A stretch of DNA of 50,852 bases, taken from the IMG/VR virus record IMGVR_UViG_3300030106_006257, positions 12,032 through 62,883 of that record. The stretch is one strand, 5' to 3'. Origin of the DNA: a virus. A program made the translations under genes and the position numbers. Below the pieces are notes generated by a model. The model was not told the DNA's origin and searched no databases. It saw only the letters and a list, made by a program, of their open reading frames with translations. Of the stretch, positions 13,922 through 22,128 are shown piece after piece; positions within the stretch are counted from its first letter, which is position 1; every line of letters starts with the position of its first letter.

Positions 13922-16900
13922 GTAATTTCCACGTTTTGGCGAGTCGCCCATTTGTAGAAAATCCCCATTGCGAATCGTACTTAGGTCTAACTAAATAGGG
14001 CCGATTTACATAAATTTTATCTTTATCCGGGTCAATGCCCCAGCATCTTATAGTGACGGTGGAGGAGTTCGTATTATCTATAGCATCTATCTGGTAATAC
14101 GACTTGCCCGACTTAGTCTTCTTTAAAACCACGGCTCTTGGTATCAGCCAAGTCACCATCAAATCGGAGTCATAGTAAGATATGGGTGGGACCATCATTT
14201 CATCAAGCTTCTTCAGTAGCTCATCCGTCATAACCATGCTCACCGGGAATGTGCCGGTCAGGCTGGCTATATTGTGGACCCTTTCCTCGTTTGTGAACTC
14301 CCCCTCTTCGCTGTACGCTTCTATGTTTTGTAAAAACTTCTTCTTTGTCTTTGGGCGATCTACCACCGCAGCGCTCCAAAAGTGCTTAGCTCCAGTAAAT
14401 CTGTCATCCACAAGAGAACTCAAAGCTCCGCTTCTTGCCAAAACGTCAAGGGCCTTTTTATTAAGTTTACTGTAGACAATGTCCTCGTTGAATAAGAGGT
14501 CTTCAATTGTGTTAAAAGGCCTATTGTTTAGAATCTGCTCCACGGCTTTGTCCCCAAGGCCCTTGAGGGAAGTAAGAGGTTGGATGAACTTTTTGCCACA
14601 ACCCCCTATCTCCCAGACAGTTCCTGATTTATTGATGTCCACCTTATCCACGCTATAGCCCAAGCTTTTAGCAATGTTTATCGCCTTTTCTTTACGATCC
14701 TCTGGTTCCTTGTCCAAGAAGGCGGCAATCCAAGCGGCGGGGTGATAATTTAATAGCCACGCACATTGGAACGACAGTAGCGAGTAACAGACGGCATGAC
14801 TCTTGTTAAAGCCATACCCAGAAAAATACTCAAAGGTATCCCACAGTCGCAGCCCAGTAGACTTCTTCAGCCCCTTCTCGACGCACCCATCTATAAACTT
14901 CTCACGGAGAGTGTTCTTAACCTTGGCCGCTTTCCCTGTCCCTTTTTTAGTGAGCACTTTACGAAGCATATTTCCCTCGTCTAGAGATAAGTCCTTGCCA
15001 AGCGTATGAGCTAGCATGGCAATCTGTTCTTGAAAAATTAGAAATCCATAAGTTTCTCGCGTAACACTTTCGTGTGCCTCACTAACATACTTAACATGCT
15101 CGGGGTTTGTTTTTGCCGAGAAGTAATCTTTGTCGACCCCAGCCGAAAGCGGACCCGGTCTTTGAATAGAAGTAATAGCAGCTAAGTCAATTATACTAGT
15201 AGGCTTAATCTTTTGACAGAAGGCCTGCGCGTTGTCCTCGGTAAACTGAAATATACCTGCCCACTTCCCTTCGTGAAATATATTTTTATACACTTCTTGA
15301 TCATCAAGATCAATCTTATCCGGGTGCAAGTATTTCTGATAGAAGTCCTTTACCTGTTGGTAATCTGGTTCTTGTACGCCTTGCGATTTTAGAACGTGAT
15401 ATATCGCTCCCTGGATAGTCCTTAATGTGGCCAAGCCCAGTAGGTCATATTTAATGAAACCCATCGGCTCCAAGTGTCTAACATTTTGCCCCTCGGACCA
15501 CGGTGTCTGGGTTACGCCCCCGGAATTGATGAGGGGCATGTAGTTATCTAGGTTCTCCGCTATGACTACGCCACCCGCGTGCCGAGAGCACGACCTGACC
15601 TGTCCGCAGAGCGCCTCAACGTGAGTTTTTATATGAGGGTATTTCCCCAAAAACCTCTTCAACGAATCACTGTATTCCATGACCTCTTGAAATGAGGGGT
15701 TGTAAACGCCTGCTTTAATACCATGCTTCTTTTTGGCAAGCCCTGTGGCCTCGTCCATCATTTTACTGGTGACGGCGTTGACTTCTGTGAAGGGAATCCC
15801 GTAGAATTTGGAAATATCCTTGATCAAAGACCTAAGCTGGAGCGTATTCCAGTTAGAAATCGGGACAACACAGTTCTCGCCCCAGTCATCAATCAACTTC
15901 TGCTTAAGAGCCATAGGCTCTGCGACATCGTAATCAATGTCAGGGTAGTCGGTAGCATCAGAACGAAGAAACCTCTCAAACAGAAGGTCATACTTGATTG
16001 GGTCAATTTGCGTAATGCCCAATACATAGGCCACCAAGGAGCCAGCCGCTGAGCCTCTGCCCGTGCCGGTTAGCATCAAATCGTTTGCCACATCCGCTAT
16101 TGCATTCATTGTTAAAAAGTACTTGGAAAAGCCACGGTCCTTGATGACATACAACTCCTTCTTGAGCCGAGCAATATAAGCATCATTCTCTGCGAGGCCC
16201 TTTGTCCTCAGGCCCTCAATACACATCTTGGTAAGAGCGGCCATCGCGCTTACTCCGGGAGGGACCACAAAGTCTGGGAGGCGCACCTCCGTCGATGGCA
16301 TAAAATCCTCAATTAACTCGTGCGCTATATAATGTGTCTTTGTTATGGACTCTAAAATAACATCGTCGTCATATTGTTCGCCAGCGTCAGCAGAATACCG
16401 CAAATAGGACTCCCACATCTGGTCTCCGTTTTTCGGATAAAGCTCGTAGCCTATCTCTTCAACGCTGTCGGGCAATTCAGCCGCGTCCGGGGTCCCCTTG
16501 CCAAGCCAGCCTAGTCTCTTGTAAAGCTCCCGATCCTTCCAAGCGTAGGGGCCGGGGTAGTGACTGTCGGCGGTTGAAATCACCCCTATCCCATACTCTT
16601 CTCTCATTTTAAGAATATATTTGTTTAGACTATGCTGCTGTGGTACGTTGTTCCACTGCAACTCGCCGTACCACCGATCACCAAATATGGAGATCATCTT
16701 TTCTGTGGTGGAGCGCATTGCAGCCAAAATAGCTTCCTCTCCCATCTCCGCGTTCTCCCAATAGTCCCCAGCATATACTCCGCCAAGGCAAGCCGAAGAG
16801 GCAATTATGCCCTCCGAATGTTCGCTCAACAAATCATAGTCTATCCTCGGATAGCGGTAAAAGTTTGTGGGCTTGTAACTACGAGAGATGATTTTAAAAA

Positions 16901-17342
16901 GGTTACTTAATCCCTTCTGGTTCTGTGCCAGCAAGATCAGATGACGCCTCCTGTTGAGTATGTTACCTATAGCCTTTTTAGAAGCCCCCTCGTCCTCTAT
17001 CGTAGTTCCGCTTGTCTTGTCTTGCTTCTTTTTACGCTTGTTCTTTTGGTTCTTGGAATTTTCATACTCTGCGTGCCACTCCTCTAGCGACGGCAAGAAG
17101 TACGCCTCACAACCAAAGATAGGCTTAAACTCTCTTCCGCTTTCTTTCATCTTCTTTGCGTGCAACACCTGATGGGCAAGTCCGTTCATGTTGCCGTGGT
17201 CCGTCAAAGCCAGTGCGTCGCACCCATTACTATAGGCATAATCCATATGCTCCGGGGGGTAGCCAATGGCATCAAAGATAGACCCGGCAACGCTATGTGC
17301 ATGCAGGCCAACAAACGGAATTTTACTCTTCACCCTGTTCAT
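13914..17342 (-). CDS. dnaE: DNA polymerase III alpha subunit (DnaE type, family C)
   Basis: An 1142-residue replicative polymerase. Domains: PHP domain (His14, His16 in FVGLHAHS; TDHGNMNG 47-54; GCEAYF 77-82; TADSHYP 257-263), palm with GRGSAAGSLVAYVLG 428-442 and the catalytic PDIDYD 467-472, fingers with helix-hairpin-helix elements (LTSLKGLGDKAVEQIL), and a C-terminal OB domain. No internal 3'-5' exonuclease of the PolC type is present, so proofreading would be external; a DnaQ-type exonuclease is at 2184-3053. Length matches bacterial DnaE (about 1160). Most T4-like phages use a family B polymerase instead, so this is an unusual replisome. GTG/ATG start near 17342 preceded by a G-rich site. 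Confidence 0.95.
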   Translation of the reverse strand: MNRVKSKIPFVGLHAHSVAGSIFDAIGYPPEHMDYAYSNGCDALALTDHGNMNGLAHQVLHAKKMKESGREFKPIFGCEAYFLPSLEEWHAEYENSKNQKNKRKKKQDKTSGTTIEDEGASKKAIGNILNRRRHLILLAQNQKGLSNLFKIISRSYKPTNFYRYPRIDYDLLSEHSEGIIASSACLGGVYAGDYWENAEMGEEAILAAMRSTTEKMISIFGDRWYGELQWNNVPQQHSLNKYILKMREEYGIGVISTADSHYPGPYAWKDRELYKRLGWLGKGTPDAAELPDSVEEIGYELYPKNGDQMWESYLRYSADAGEQYDDDVILESITKTHYIAHELIEDFMPSTEVRLPDFVVPPGVSAMAALTKMCIEGLRTKGLAENDAYIARLKKELYVIKDRGFSKYFLTMNAIADVANDLMLTGTGRGSAAGSLVAYVLGITQIDPIKYDLLFERFLRSDATDYPDIDYDVAEPMALKQKLIDDWGENCVVPISNWNTLQLRSLIKDISKFYGIPFTEVNAVTSKMMDEATGLAKKKHGIKAGVYNPSFQEVMEYSDSLKRFLGKYPHIKTHVEALCGQVRSCSRHAGGVVIAENLDNYMPLINSGGVTQTPWSEGQNVRHLEPMGFIKYDLLGLATLRTIQGAIYHVLKSQGVQEPDYQQVKDFYQKYLHPDKIDLDDQEVYKNIFHEGKWAGIFQFTEDNAQAFCQKIKPTSIIDLAAITSIQRPGPLSAGVDKDYFSAKTNPEHVKYVSEAHESVTRETYGFLIFQEQIAMLAHTLGKDLSLDEGNMLRKVLTKKGTGKAAKVKNTLREKFIDGCVEKGLKKSTGLRLWDTFEYFSGYGFNKSHAVCYSLLSFQCAWLLNYHPAAWIAAFLDKEPEDRKEKAINIAKSLGYSVDKVDINKSGTVWEIGGCGKKFIQPLTSLKGLGDKAVEQILNNRPFNTIEDLLFNEDIVYSKLNKKALDVLARSGALSSLVDDRFTGAKHFWSAAVVDRPKTKKKFLQNIEAYSEEGEFTNEERVHNIASLTGTFPVSMVMTDELLKKLDEMMVPPISYYDSDLMVTWLIPRAVVLKKTKSGKSYYQIDAIDNTNSSTVTIRCWGIDPDKDKIYVNRPYLVRPKYDSQWGFSTNGRLAKTWKLLA

Positions 17343-17365
17343 AAACGTACCCCCCCTTTTTTTTG

Positions 17366-17560
17366 TTAACCGGTGAAAGTCCGCTCAACAGCTTCAAAAA
17401 ACTTATCTACCGTGCTTTGGTGTTCACGAGGAAAGTCAATTGACATAAGGTTGGCCCTCAATCTACCAAGTTTTCCCTCAAGAAGCGAGTTCCTACTAAC
17501 AAGCCTCTTAACCTCTTCCTCAAGATTACCAATCTTGATATCAACATCTTTCATCTTCAT
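17366..17560 (-). CDS. Small coiled-coil protein, 64 aa
   Basis: A 64-residue protein starting MKMKDVDIKIGNLEEEVKRL, with a continuous coiled-coil up to about residue 40 and a short amphipathic tail. I chose ATG 17560 because AGGAG lies seven bases upstream; the longer frame would overlap the preceding gene. Its position between a nucleotidyltransferase-like protein and the polymerase gene suggests an accessory role, which is a guess. Confidence 0.5.
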   Translation of the reverse strand: MKMKDVDIKIGNLEEEVKRLVSRNSLLEGKLGRLRANLMSIDFPREHQSTVDKFFEAVERTFTG

Positions 17561-17562
17561 TT

Positions 17563-18426
17563 TTAATCTCCTATTAATTTCCATTTTTTATTGGGCAGTA
17601 AGACGCCCATTGGTTTTTCAACTTTTTGTCCCGAGGACAAAAAATCACAATACCTCTCCCAACCATCTATCGAATAGTACCAAGGCAAATCGACGACATT
17701 GGATAACTCTAATTTAGCACGTCCGAAGACTTTGTCAAGGGTAAAGTTTGTAGCAGAATATCTCTCATCTTTAGGTAATTTTTTGTGTGGCAAGCGACCC
17801 GGCTCCGGATTTACGTAAAGTCCGGTCCCTTCTTGTCTTATAACCCTTCTGTACTCCAAGAAATCATCCTTGCCCATGGTAAAAGAAGTATAAAGACCGT
17901 CCTTAACGGTCTGACCCTGGTGGGAGAAGAAGAAATTTTTATCGCCAAGGATTTCCTTTCGGTGTCCCCTTACCAAGCGAGGATCGTAGACACCATACGG
18001 AAAACTTATATAATATTTTTTAGGAACAACCCACTTGCTTATACCAGAAGATATTTTAAAGCAAGTTAACGCGCCGTGCAAAACGCTCCAAGAAAGACAA
18101 TCTCTCCTGTTTCTATCTTTAGGGTGTACAGGGACATAAAAAATTGGCACCTTTCTCTTATACTGCGATGCCAATTTGCTATTCCTCTGGGCCCAAACCG
18201 GGTCGTCCGCCATCTCGCCTATGCGGTGCCTCACAAGGGGGCTCACATCATCGTTACAGACTATCCATATTGTATCACACCCCGCGTAGGCGCACTCTAT
18301 TACGGCCCTCTCCAGAGCCAGGTAGCCTGGTGACAGTGGCATTAGCGAGTCGTGCCAATCAAAGTTAAATTCTAAGTCTTGCCCTGCGACGGGGACGATC
18401 CCAGCTATATGAATGTTTGATGACAC
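17563..18426 (-). CDS. Nucleotidyltransferase/GT-A-like protein, tentative
   Basis: A 287-residue protein. The start (IHIAGIVPVAGQDLEFNF, then LMPLSPGYLALERAVIECAY and DTIWIVCND) has the strand-glycine loop-helix pattern of sugar nucleotidyltransferases (P-L-A-G, then x-x-P-L). After that come YISFPYGVYDPRLVRGH and a KLELSNVVDLPWYYSIDGWE region. The usual G-x-G-T-R-x-x-P-K loop is not intact, so activity is uncertain. I do not know the substrate. It overlaps the next upstream gene by 22 bases, and the two look like a functional pair. Confidence 0.4.
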   Translation of the reverse strand: MSSNIHIAGIVPVAGQDLEFNFDWHDSLMPLSPGYLALERAVIECAYAGCDTIWIVCNDDVSPLVRHRIGEMADDPVWAQRNSKLASQYKRKVPIFYVPVHPKDRNRRDCLSWSVLHGALTCFKISSGISKWVVPKKYYISFPYGVYDPRLVRGHRKEILGDKNFFFSHQGQTVKDGLYTSFTMGKDDFLEYRRVIRQEGTGLYVNPEPGRLPHKKLPKDERYSATNFTLDKVFGRAKLELSNVVDLPWYYSIDGWERYCDFLSSGQKVEKPMGVLLPNKKWKLIGD

Positions 18427-19223
18427 ACTATCTCCGATAGATTTATGGGGTGTTTAACATCTTTCATGTTTAGTAGCTCCCCCAAATCATCTTCAATGAA
18501 TATAAACCTTTCATCATGCTCATAAGTTCTTTTAGACAAGTTACGCACGATTCTCTTGGCCGGCTCTAGCTTTATGGCATAATATTTATATTTGCTTTTG
18601 TCCCTCGGATCTAAGCCATTTCTTTTACCCTTTATACCAGCCCCTTTCATCATCTCAAGCACTTTAAACTTCACCATGGTACTGGAGTGATCGAAGTCCA
18701 GCACCTCGTCATCTGTTAGGTATGAGATCGCTACAAGATCCCTATGGTTCTTATTGTCGCTTCGATCGGATGGATAAAATATAACTTCCGACACAAAATC
18801 ACTATCGTCGTATAAAAAATTGATATCGTGTCGTCCGCTGGACCTTACGTTTATCCAATCAACGACACGATTTTTATCTTTTGTCTCTGCGGTTAGTTTC
18901 GGGAGGCCATCTAGGCCAAAATCATCAAATATCACAAGATTGTCGAATTCAATCGTTACCACGCTCCTGTCCGTTTTTACTATGAGTCGGTGTTCCTCAA
19001 CCTTAAGTCTGTTCGCCATGTTTGGGTACAATAACAAACCGGACAGATTTAGTATAAACATCAAGGCTTCCCATGCCTGTCTTTGTGTAACCCCCGTTAG
19101 TGTGTCGCCTGGGAGATAATCGAAGCGGGACGGGGCATCGGGCCTTACAAAGAGAACCGGCATACCCATCTTATAACTATAGATAAGCGCATTTAAGCTG
19201 CCGCCTATTACAAGGCTTTGCAT
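18405..19223 (-). CDS. Unknown protein with Rossmann-like N-terminus
   Basis: About 272 residues starting MQSLVIGGSLNALIYSYKMG, then PVLFV: a strand-glycine loop-helix-strand unit like a dinucleotide-binding fold (VIGGSLNA for V-I-G-x-G-x-x-G), but the third Gly is Ala. The remainder (FDNLVIFDDFGLDGLP, VISYLTDDEVLDFD) is not recognised. The start is odd: GGAGG (complement at 19244-19248) is five bases from an ATA at 19238 and twenty bases from the ATG at 19223. I give the ATG, but an ATA start is possible. Pairs with the downstream transferase-like gene. Confidence 0.45.
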   Translation of the reverse strand: MQSLVIGGSLNALIYSYKMGMPVLFVRPDAPSRFDYLPGDTLTGVTQRQAWEALMFILNLSGLLLYPNMANRLKVEEHRLIVKTDRSVVTIEFDNLVIFDDFGLDGLPKLTAETKDKNRVVDWINVRSSGRHDINFLYDDSDFVSEVIFYPSDRSDNKNHRDLVAISYLTDDEVLDFDHSSTMVKFKVLEMMKGAGIKGKRNGLDPRDKSKYKYYAIKLEPAKRIVRNLSKRTYEHDERFIFIEDDLGELLNMKDVKHPINLSEIVCHQTFI

Positions 19224-19248
19224 TCTTAAAGTGTCTATGGCTTCCTCC

Positions 19249-19692
19249 TTAGTAAATAAAAATAATAGTAGCCAATACATTATTGACAACGTGCGCTAAA
19301 ATCGGCAGATATATATTCCCTGTGCGATACCTTAGCCAGCCAAAAAATAGAGACAATGGCAAAATAGAAACAATGTGCAAAATCTCCATGTGTGCCAAAC
19401 AAAACAAGCTTGTCGTAAGTAAATAGGCGACGTTTTTGCTAAATGCCTGGTCTAGGAAATTCCACAGCAGCCCCCGAAACAAATACTCCTCCGCCACCGG
19501 TGCCAATATGCATAAATAAGCAATCAAAAAATAATGAACCATGCCATAATTTTCCATGTTCAGTATTAGGGCCACGGCGCTTATAGACGAAGGTTCTAAA
19601 GAGGGGAAAAAATTAATTAATAAATTAAAAACAAGTGTACCGGCAAAACCGATTATACACCCCCCCACCAGTGATATTATGTAATCTTTCAC
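19249..19692 (-). CDS. CPBP-family intramembrane metalloprotease
   Basis: A 147-residue membrane protein with at least four hydrophobic spans. All three CPBP/Abi motifs are present: APVAEEYLFRG (E-E-x-x-x-R), FCLAH (F-x-x-x-H) and AHVVNN (H-x-x-x-N). The family includes CAAX prenyl proteases and bacteriocin-immunity proteins and cleaves or blocks membrane substrates. I start at GTG 19692, eight bases after a run of seven or eight G bases; the ATG at 19710 has no ribosome site. It sits between groES and two enzyme-like genes. This family is rare in phages, so a role in membrane takeover or superinfection immunity is possible but unproven. Confidence 0.75.
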   Translation of the reverse strand: MKDYIISLVGGCIIGFAGTLVFNLLINFFPSLEPSSISAVALILNMENYGMVHYFLIAYLCILAPVAEEYLFRGLLWNFLDQAFSKNVAYLLTTSLFCLAHMEILHIVSILPLSLFFGWLRYRTGNIYLPILAHVVNNVLATIIFIY

Positions 19693-19735
19693 AGCAACTA
19701 CCCCCCCCATTTACAGGTAAGTAGTTGCAAAATCC

Positions 19736-19999
19736 CTATTTAAGCAGTGCCATAATGTGGTTTCTCTCGATAAGGTAAAAAATGTTATTGGTAATCTTAA
19801 TCTCTCTAATAATGTGTGACGGTACAACAACAACATCTCCGCAGACATACTCATCTTCAGGGTCCATTTTGATAGTCGCTGCTTTATATTCATTTTCCGC
19901 CGGCTTAAAACCCTCGGGCAACAAAATCAGTTCGCCCTTGTCTTCTTCTTCGAATGGCAAATCAATATGAATCCATTTTGATTTCGGCTCTATCTTCAT
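19736..19999 (-). CDS. groS: GroES-like co-chaperonin
   Basis: An 87-residue protein with the small beta-barrel pattern of GroES and T4 gp31: SKWIHIDLPFEEEDKGELIL (start of the barrel and mobile loop), LPEGFKPAENEYKAATI, then CGDVVVVPSHI and FYLIERNHIMALL. Sequence identity to bacterial GroES is low, as is usual in phages. It should cap the phage GroEL (5665-7236) or the host one. It is not adjacent to groEL but 12.5 kb away, in a separate operon behind its own promoter. CGGAG precedes the ATG. Confidence 0.7.
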   Translation of the reverse strand: MKIEPKSKWIHIDLPFEEEDKGELILLPEGFKPAENEYKAATIKMDPEDEYVCGDVVVVPSHIIREIKITNNIFYLIERNHIMALLK

Positions 20000-20000
20000 T

Positions 20001-20216
20001 TTAAACTCCGTATTTGTTTATAAGATTCTTGTTAAGTTGAAACTCTTCGTCGGTAAGAAATGCAGTGGTTAACTCACCACAATTTTTACACCTAAAGCGC
20101 ACGGCAACGTGTCTTAATGTTGACTCAACATGGGCAGTAGGAACATAATAATGTTTTTTGCCGTTCGGGCAGGACCGATGCTGCTCGTACTTTGGCAGCA
20201 TATAATTAAACCTCAT
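20001..20216 (-). CDS. Small Cys-containing protein, 71 aa
   Basis: A 71-residue protein with C-P-N-G-K-K-H around residue 16 and FRCKNCGE around 42: together one C-x-x-C pair plus a Cys and His that could bind zinc. Function unknown. It is first in the operon behind a strong sigma70-like promoter and ends one base before the groES start, with a GAGGTG ribosome site before its ATG. Confidence 0.5.
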   Translation of the reverse strand: MRFNYMLPKYEQHRSCPNGKKHYYVPTAHVESTLRHVAVRFRCKNCGELTTAFLTDEEFQLNKNLINKYGV

Positions 20217-20236
20217 AATACACCTCGCTACATAAT

Positions 20237-20265
20237 ATATTAATCGGTTTAAACGAAACAGTCAA
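20237..20265 (-). promoter_or_regulatory. Strong sigma70-like promoter for the groES operon
   Basis: Minus strand TTGACT (20260-20265), 17-base spacer, TAATAT (20237-20242), in the gap between the ribonucleotide reductase stop and the first gene of the groES operon. Confidence 0.7.
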
Positions 20266-20271
20266 ATAGTT

Positions 20272-22128
20272 TTATCTGATCTCACAAGCCCCACCAGCAC
20301 AGGCTAACTCGCCCTTTAAATCTGTGTCGTCCTGCATTTCAACAACATGTTTCAAATCGACCTCCTCAAGAGATTTCAGCATGTCGTTGTATGTCTCTTC
20401 ATCGCAGTCATCAAACGGCGCTTGGATATATGTGTGCTCAGAGTGTGGTAAAACAGAGAGTCCATTATAAGTATCTCTATTCTCCCACATCCACTCACCA
20501 ACTTCCTCCCATTCCTCTTGTTTTATTGTAACAGTGGCACTCACGTTGTGAGTGTTTTGACCCCTACGATGCCCAGCTTTAACCCACTCCGCACTAACTT
20601 TTTTCACTCTTTCCAGTAAGTCCAAAGCACTCTCAGACCTCGTTATAGCCCCTCCTGGAGCCCTCTGGGGTGCGGAGATAACCGCAGTGTCGTGGGGGCG
20701 AAAATACTCGTCCTCGACCAACTCTGGGTGGAACTCTGCCAGATACTCGTATATGGGCTCGTTCTTGCCGACACGAATGCGACGTATGTAATGGTCACTA
20801 TGCCAAGCATGAATTCCAGAAGAGGTGCCCAGAGTCAAAGAAGTGGTCCCAGCAGGCTTAACACAGGTACAGCGGGCAGCAGAATTGATTCCAATAATTT
20901 CAGCAACACGAGCGTTTTCTTCTTTAACAACCTTGGCCGCCGATTTCATATCAAGTTCCAAAACTTTCCCAGAAGCTATCCCGGTCATAGAAACGCCTAT
21001 CAGAGAGTCTTTCTCTGTAGTTCTCTGCCAAACTGGACGTAAGTAGTGAAAGTCTGTGTATGACGCCTGGAGTGTGCCGATAAATGCTGCCGCCCTCACA
21101 CGAGCCTCGTACTCCTCCTGTGTATCTACATCAGAAACATTTACCTCGGTTAAGTTACAAAACTGGTACGGACGAAGGGCTATTTCACAACAAGGGTTTG
21201 TGCCCCAGTCCTTATCAAAAGTAAAATAAAATCCTGGCTCGCCGGCCCCGCTTGCCTGCACCCTGCTCCACAAATCAGAGAAAAATTCTTTCGTGACTAT
21301 GTGCCTCATAAGAACAACTGAATTGTTGGCCCGGCCTCGCTGAGGGTTGTTCTCCCACCACGAACCAGCCTTGGCAGCAATCATCTCATCGTCATCAGCA
21401 GAAAAAAGAGAAATTAAAGCAGCACGCCTAATACCACCGGCCAGCACCGCATCTGCTACATGACATACCATGTCGTGGACCTCAATGGGCCGCAGCTTAT
21501 CGCCATTCTCCTTGGATTCCAGGAGACCCTCTAGCTTAACCAAACACTCCTTCAGAGGCTGGGGCCCTGGTGCTTTGCCGCCCGACGTTACTAGACGCGC
21601 ACCCTTGGGCCTAATGTCGGAAAAGTCGAATCGCAATTTTGATGTTCCACGAAAATACGAAGTCACGAGAGCCTTCACCGCGTCGGCCCAACCTTCAATC
21701 GAGTCCGAAACCAAAAACCTATAAGTTCTCTTGCCACTTGGTTTTAAAATCTCTGGGAGCTGTTCGACGTGGTGTGACTGAACGGAGTAGCCGACTCCGG
21801 TGCCACCAAGCAAAAGAAACATGACCTCACCAAAAGCGCGAACATCATCTATGGGCATGTAAGCGCAATTAAAAATACGATTTGGGGCAACCTCGATTGG
21901 TTTTCCGCCAAACTGCATGGACCTCATGGATGGCAACACCTTTCTGTCATAAACATACTCATACGCTGCTTCGATCTCCTCTTTGAGTGCAGGGTATTTC
22001 TTTATATGCATCTGCTTATTACGAGTAGTAATTTCCTCGTATTTTTCTCTCCGGAAGCTCTTCGGTAAATACCTAGCGTACTTCATATAGACTGTTATAT
22101 CTGACAATATCTTTGATGCTTTGTTCAT
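20272..22128 (-). CDS. nrdJ: Adenosylcobalamin-dependent (class II) ribonucleotide reductase
   Basis: A 618-residue class II RNR of the monomeric RTPR type. Cys88 in IFNCAYMP and Cys324 in QFCNLTEV match the redox pair, and N311-P-C313-C-E315 matches the catalytic N-x-C-x-E with its thiyl radical Cys. The C-terminal shuttle pair is Cys610 and Cys615 (CAGGACEIR). It reduces ribonucleotides to deoxyribonucleotides with vitamin B12, needing no oxygen and no small subunit, and feeds the phage polymerases. It is shorter than the Lactobacillus enzyme (about 740), which lacks little in the core, so the missing part is likely the allosteric insertion (inference). It overlaps the helicase gene by four bases. 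Confidence 0.95.
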   Translation of the reverse strand: MNKASKILSDITVYMKYARYLPKSFRREKYEEITTRNKQMHIKKYPALKEEIEAAYEYVYDRKVLPSMRSMQFGGKPIEVAPNRIFNCAYMPIDDVRAFGEVMFLLLGGTGVGYSVQSHHVEQLPEILKPSGKRTYRFLVSDSIEGWADAVKALVTSYFRGTSKLRFDFSDIRPKGARLVTSGGKAPGPQPLKECLVKLEGLLESKENGDKLRPIEVHDMVCHVADAVLAGGIRRAALISLFSADDDEMIAAKAGSWWENNPQRGRANNSVVLMRHIVTKEFFSDLWSRVQASGAGEPGFYFTFDKDWGTNPCCEIALRPYQFCNLTEVNVSDVDTQEEYEARVRAAAFIGTLQASYTDFHYLRPVWQRTTEKDSLIGVSMTGIASGKVLELDMKSAAKVVKEENARVAEIIGINSAARCTCVKPAGTTSLTLGTSSGIHAWHSDHYIRRIRVGKNEPIYEYLAEFHPELVEDEYFRPHDTAVISAPQRAPGGAITRSESALDLLERVKKVSAEWVKAGHRRGQNTHNVSATVTIKQEEWEEVGEWMWENRDTYNGLSVLPHSEHTYIQAPFDDCDEETYNDMLKSLEEVDLKHVVEMQDDTDLKGELACAGGACEIR

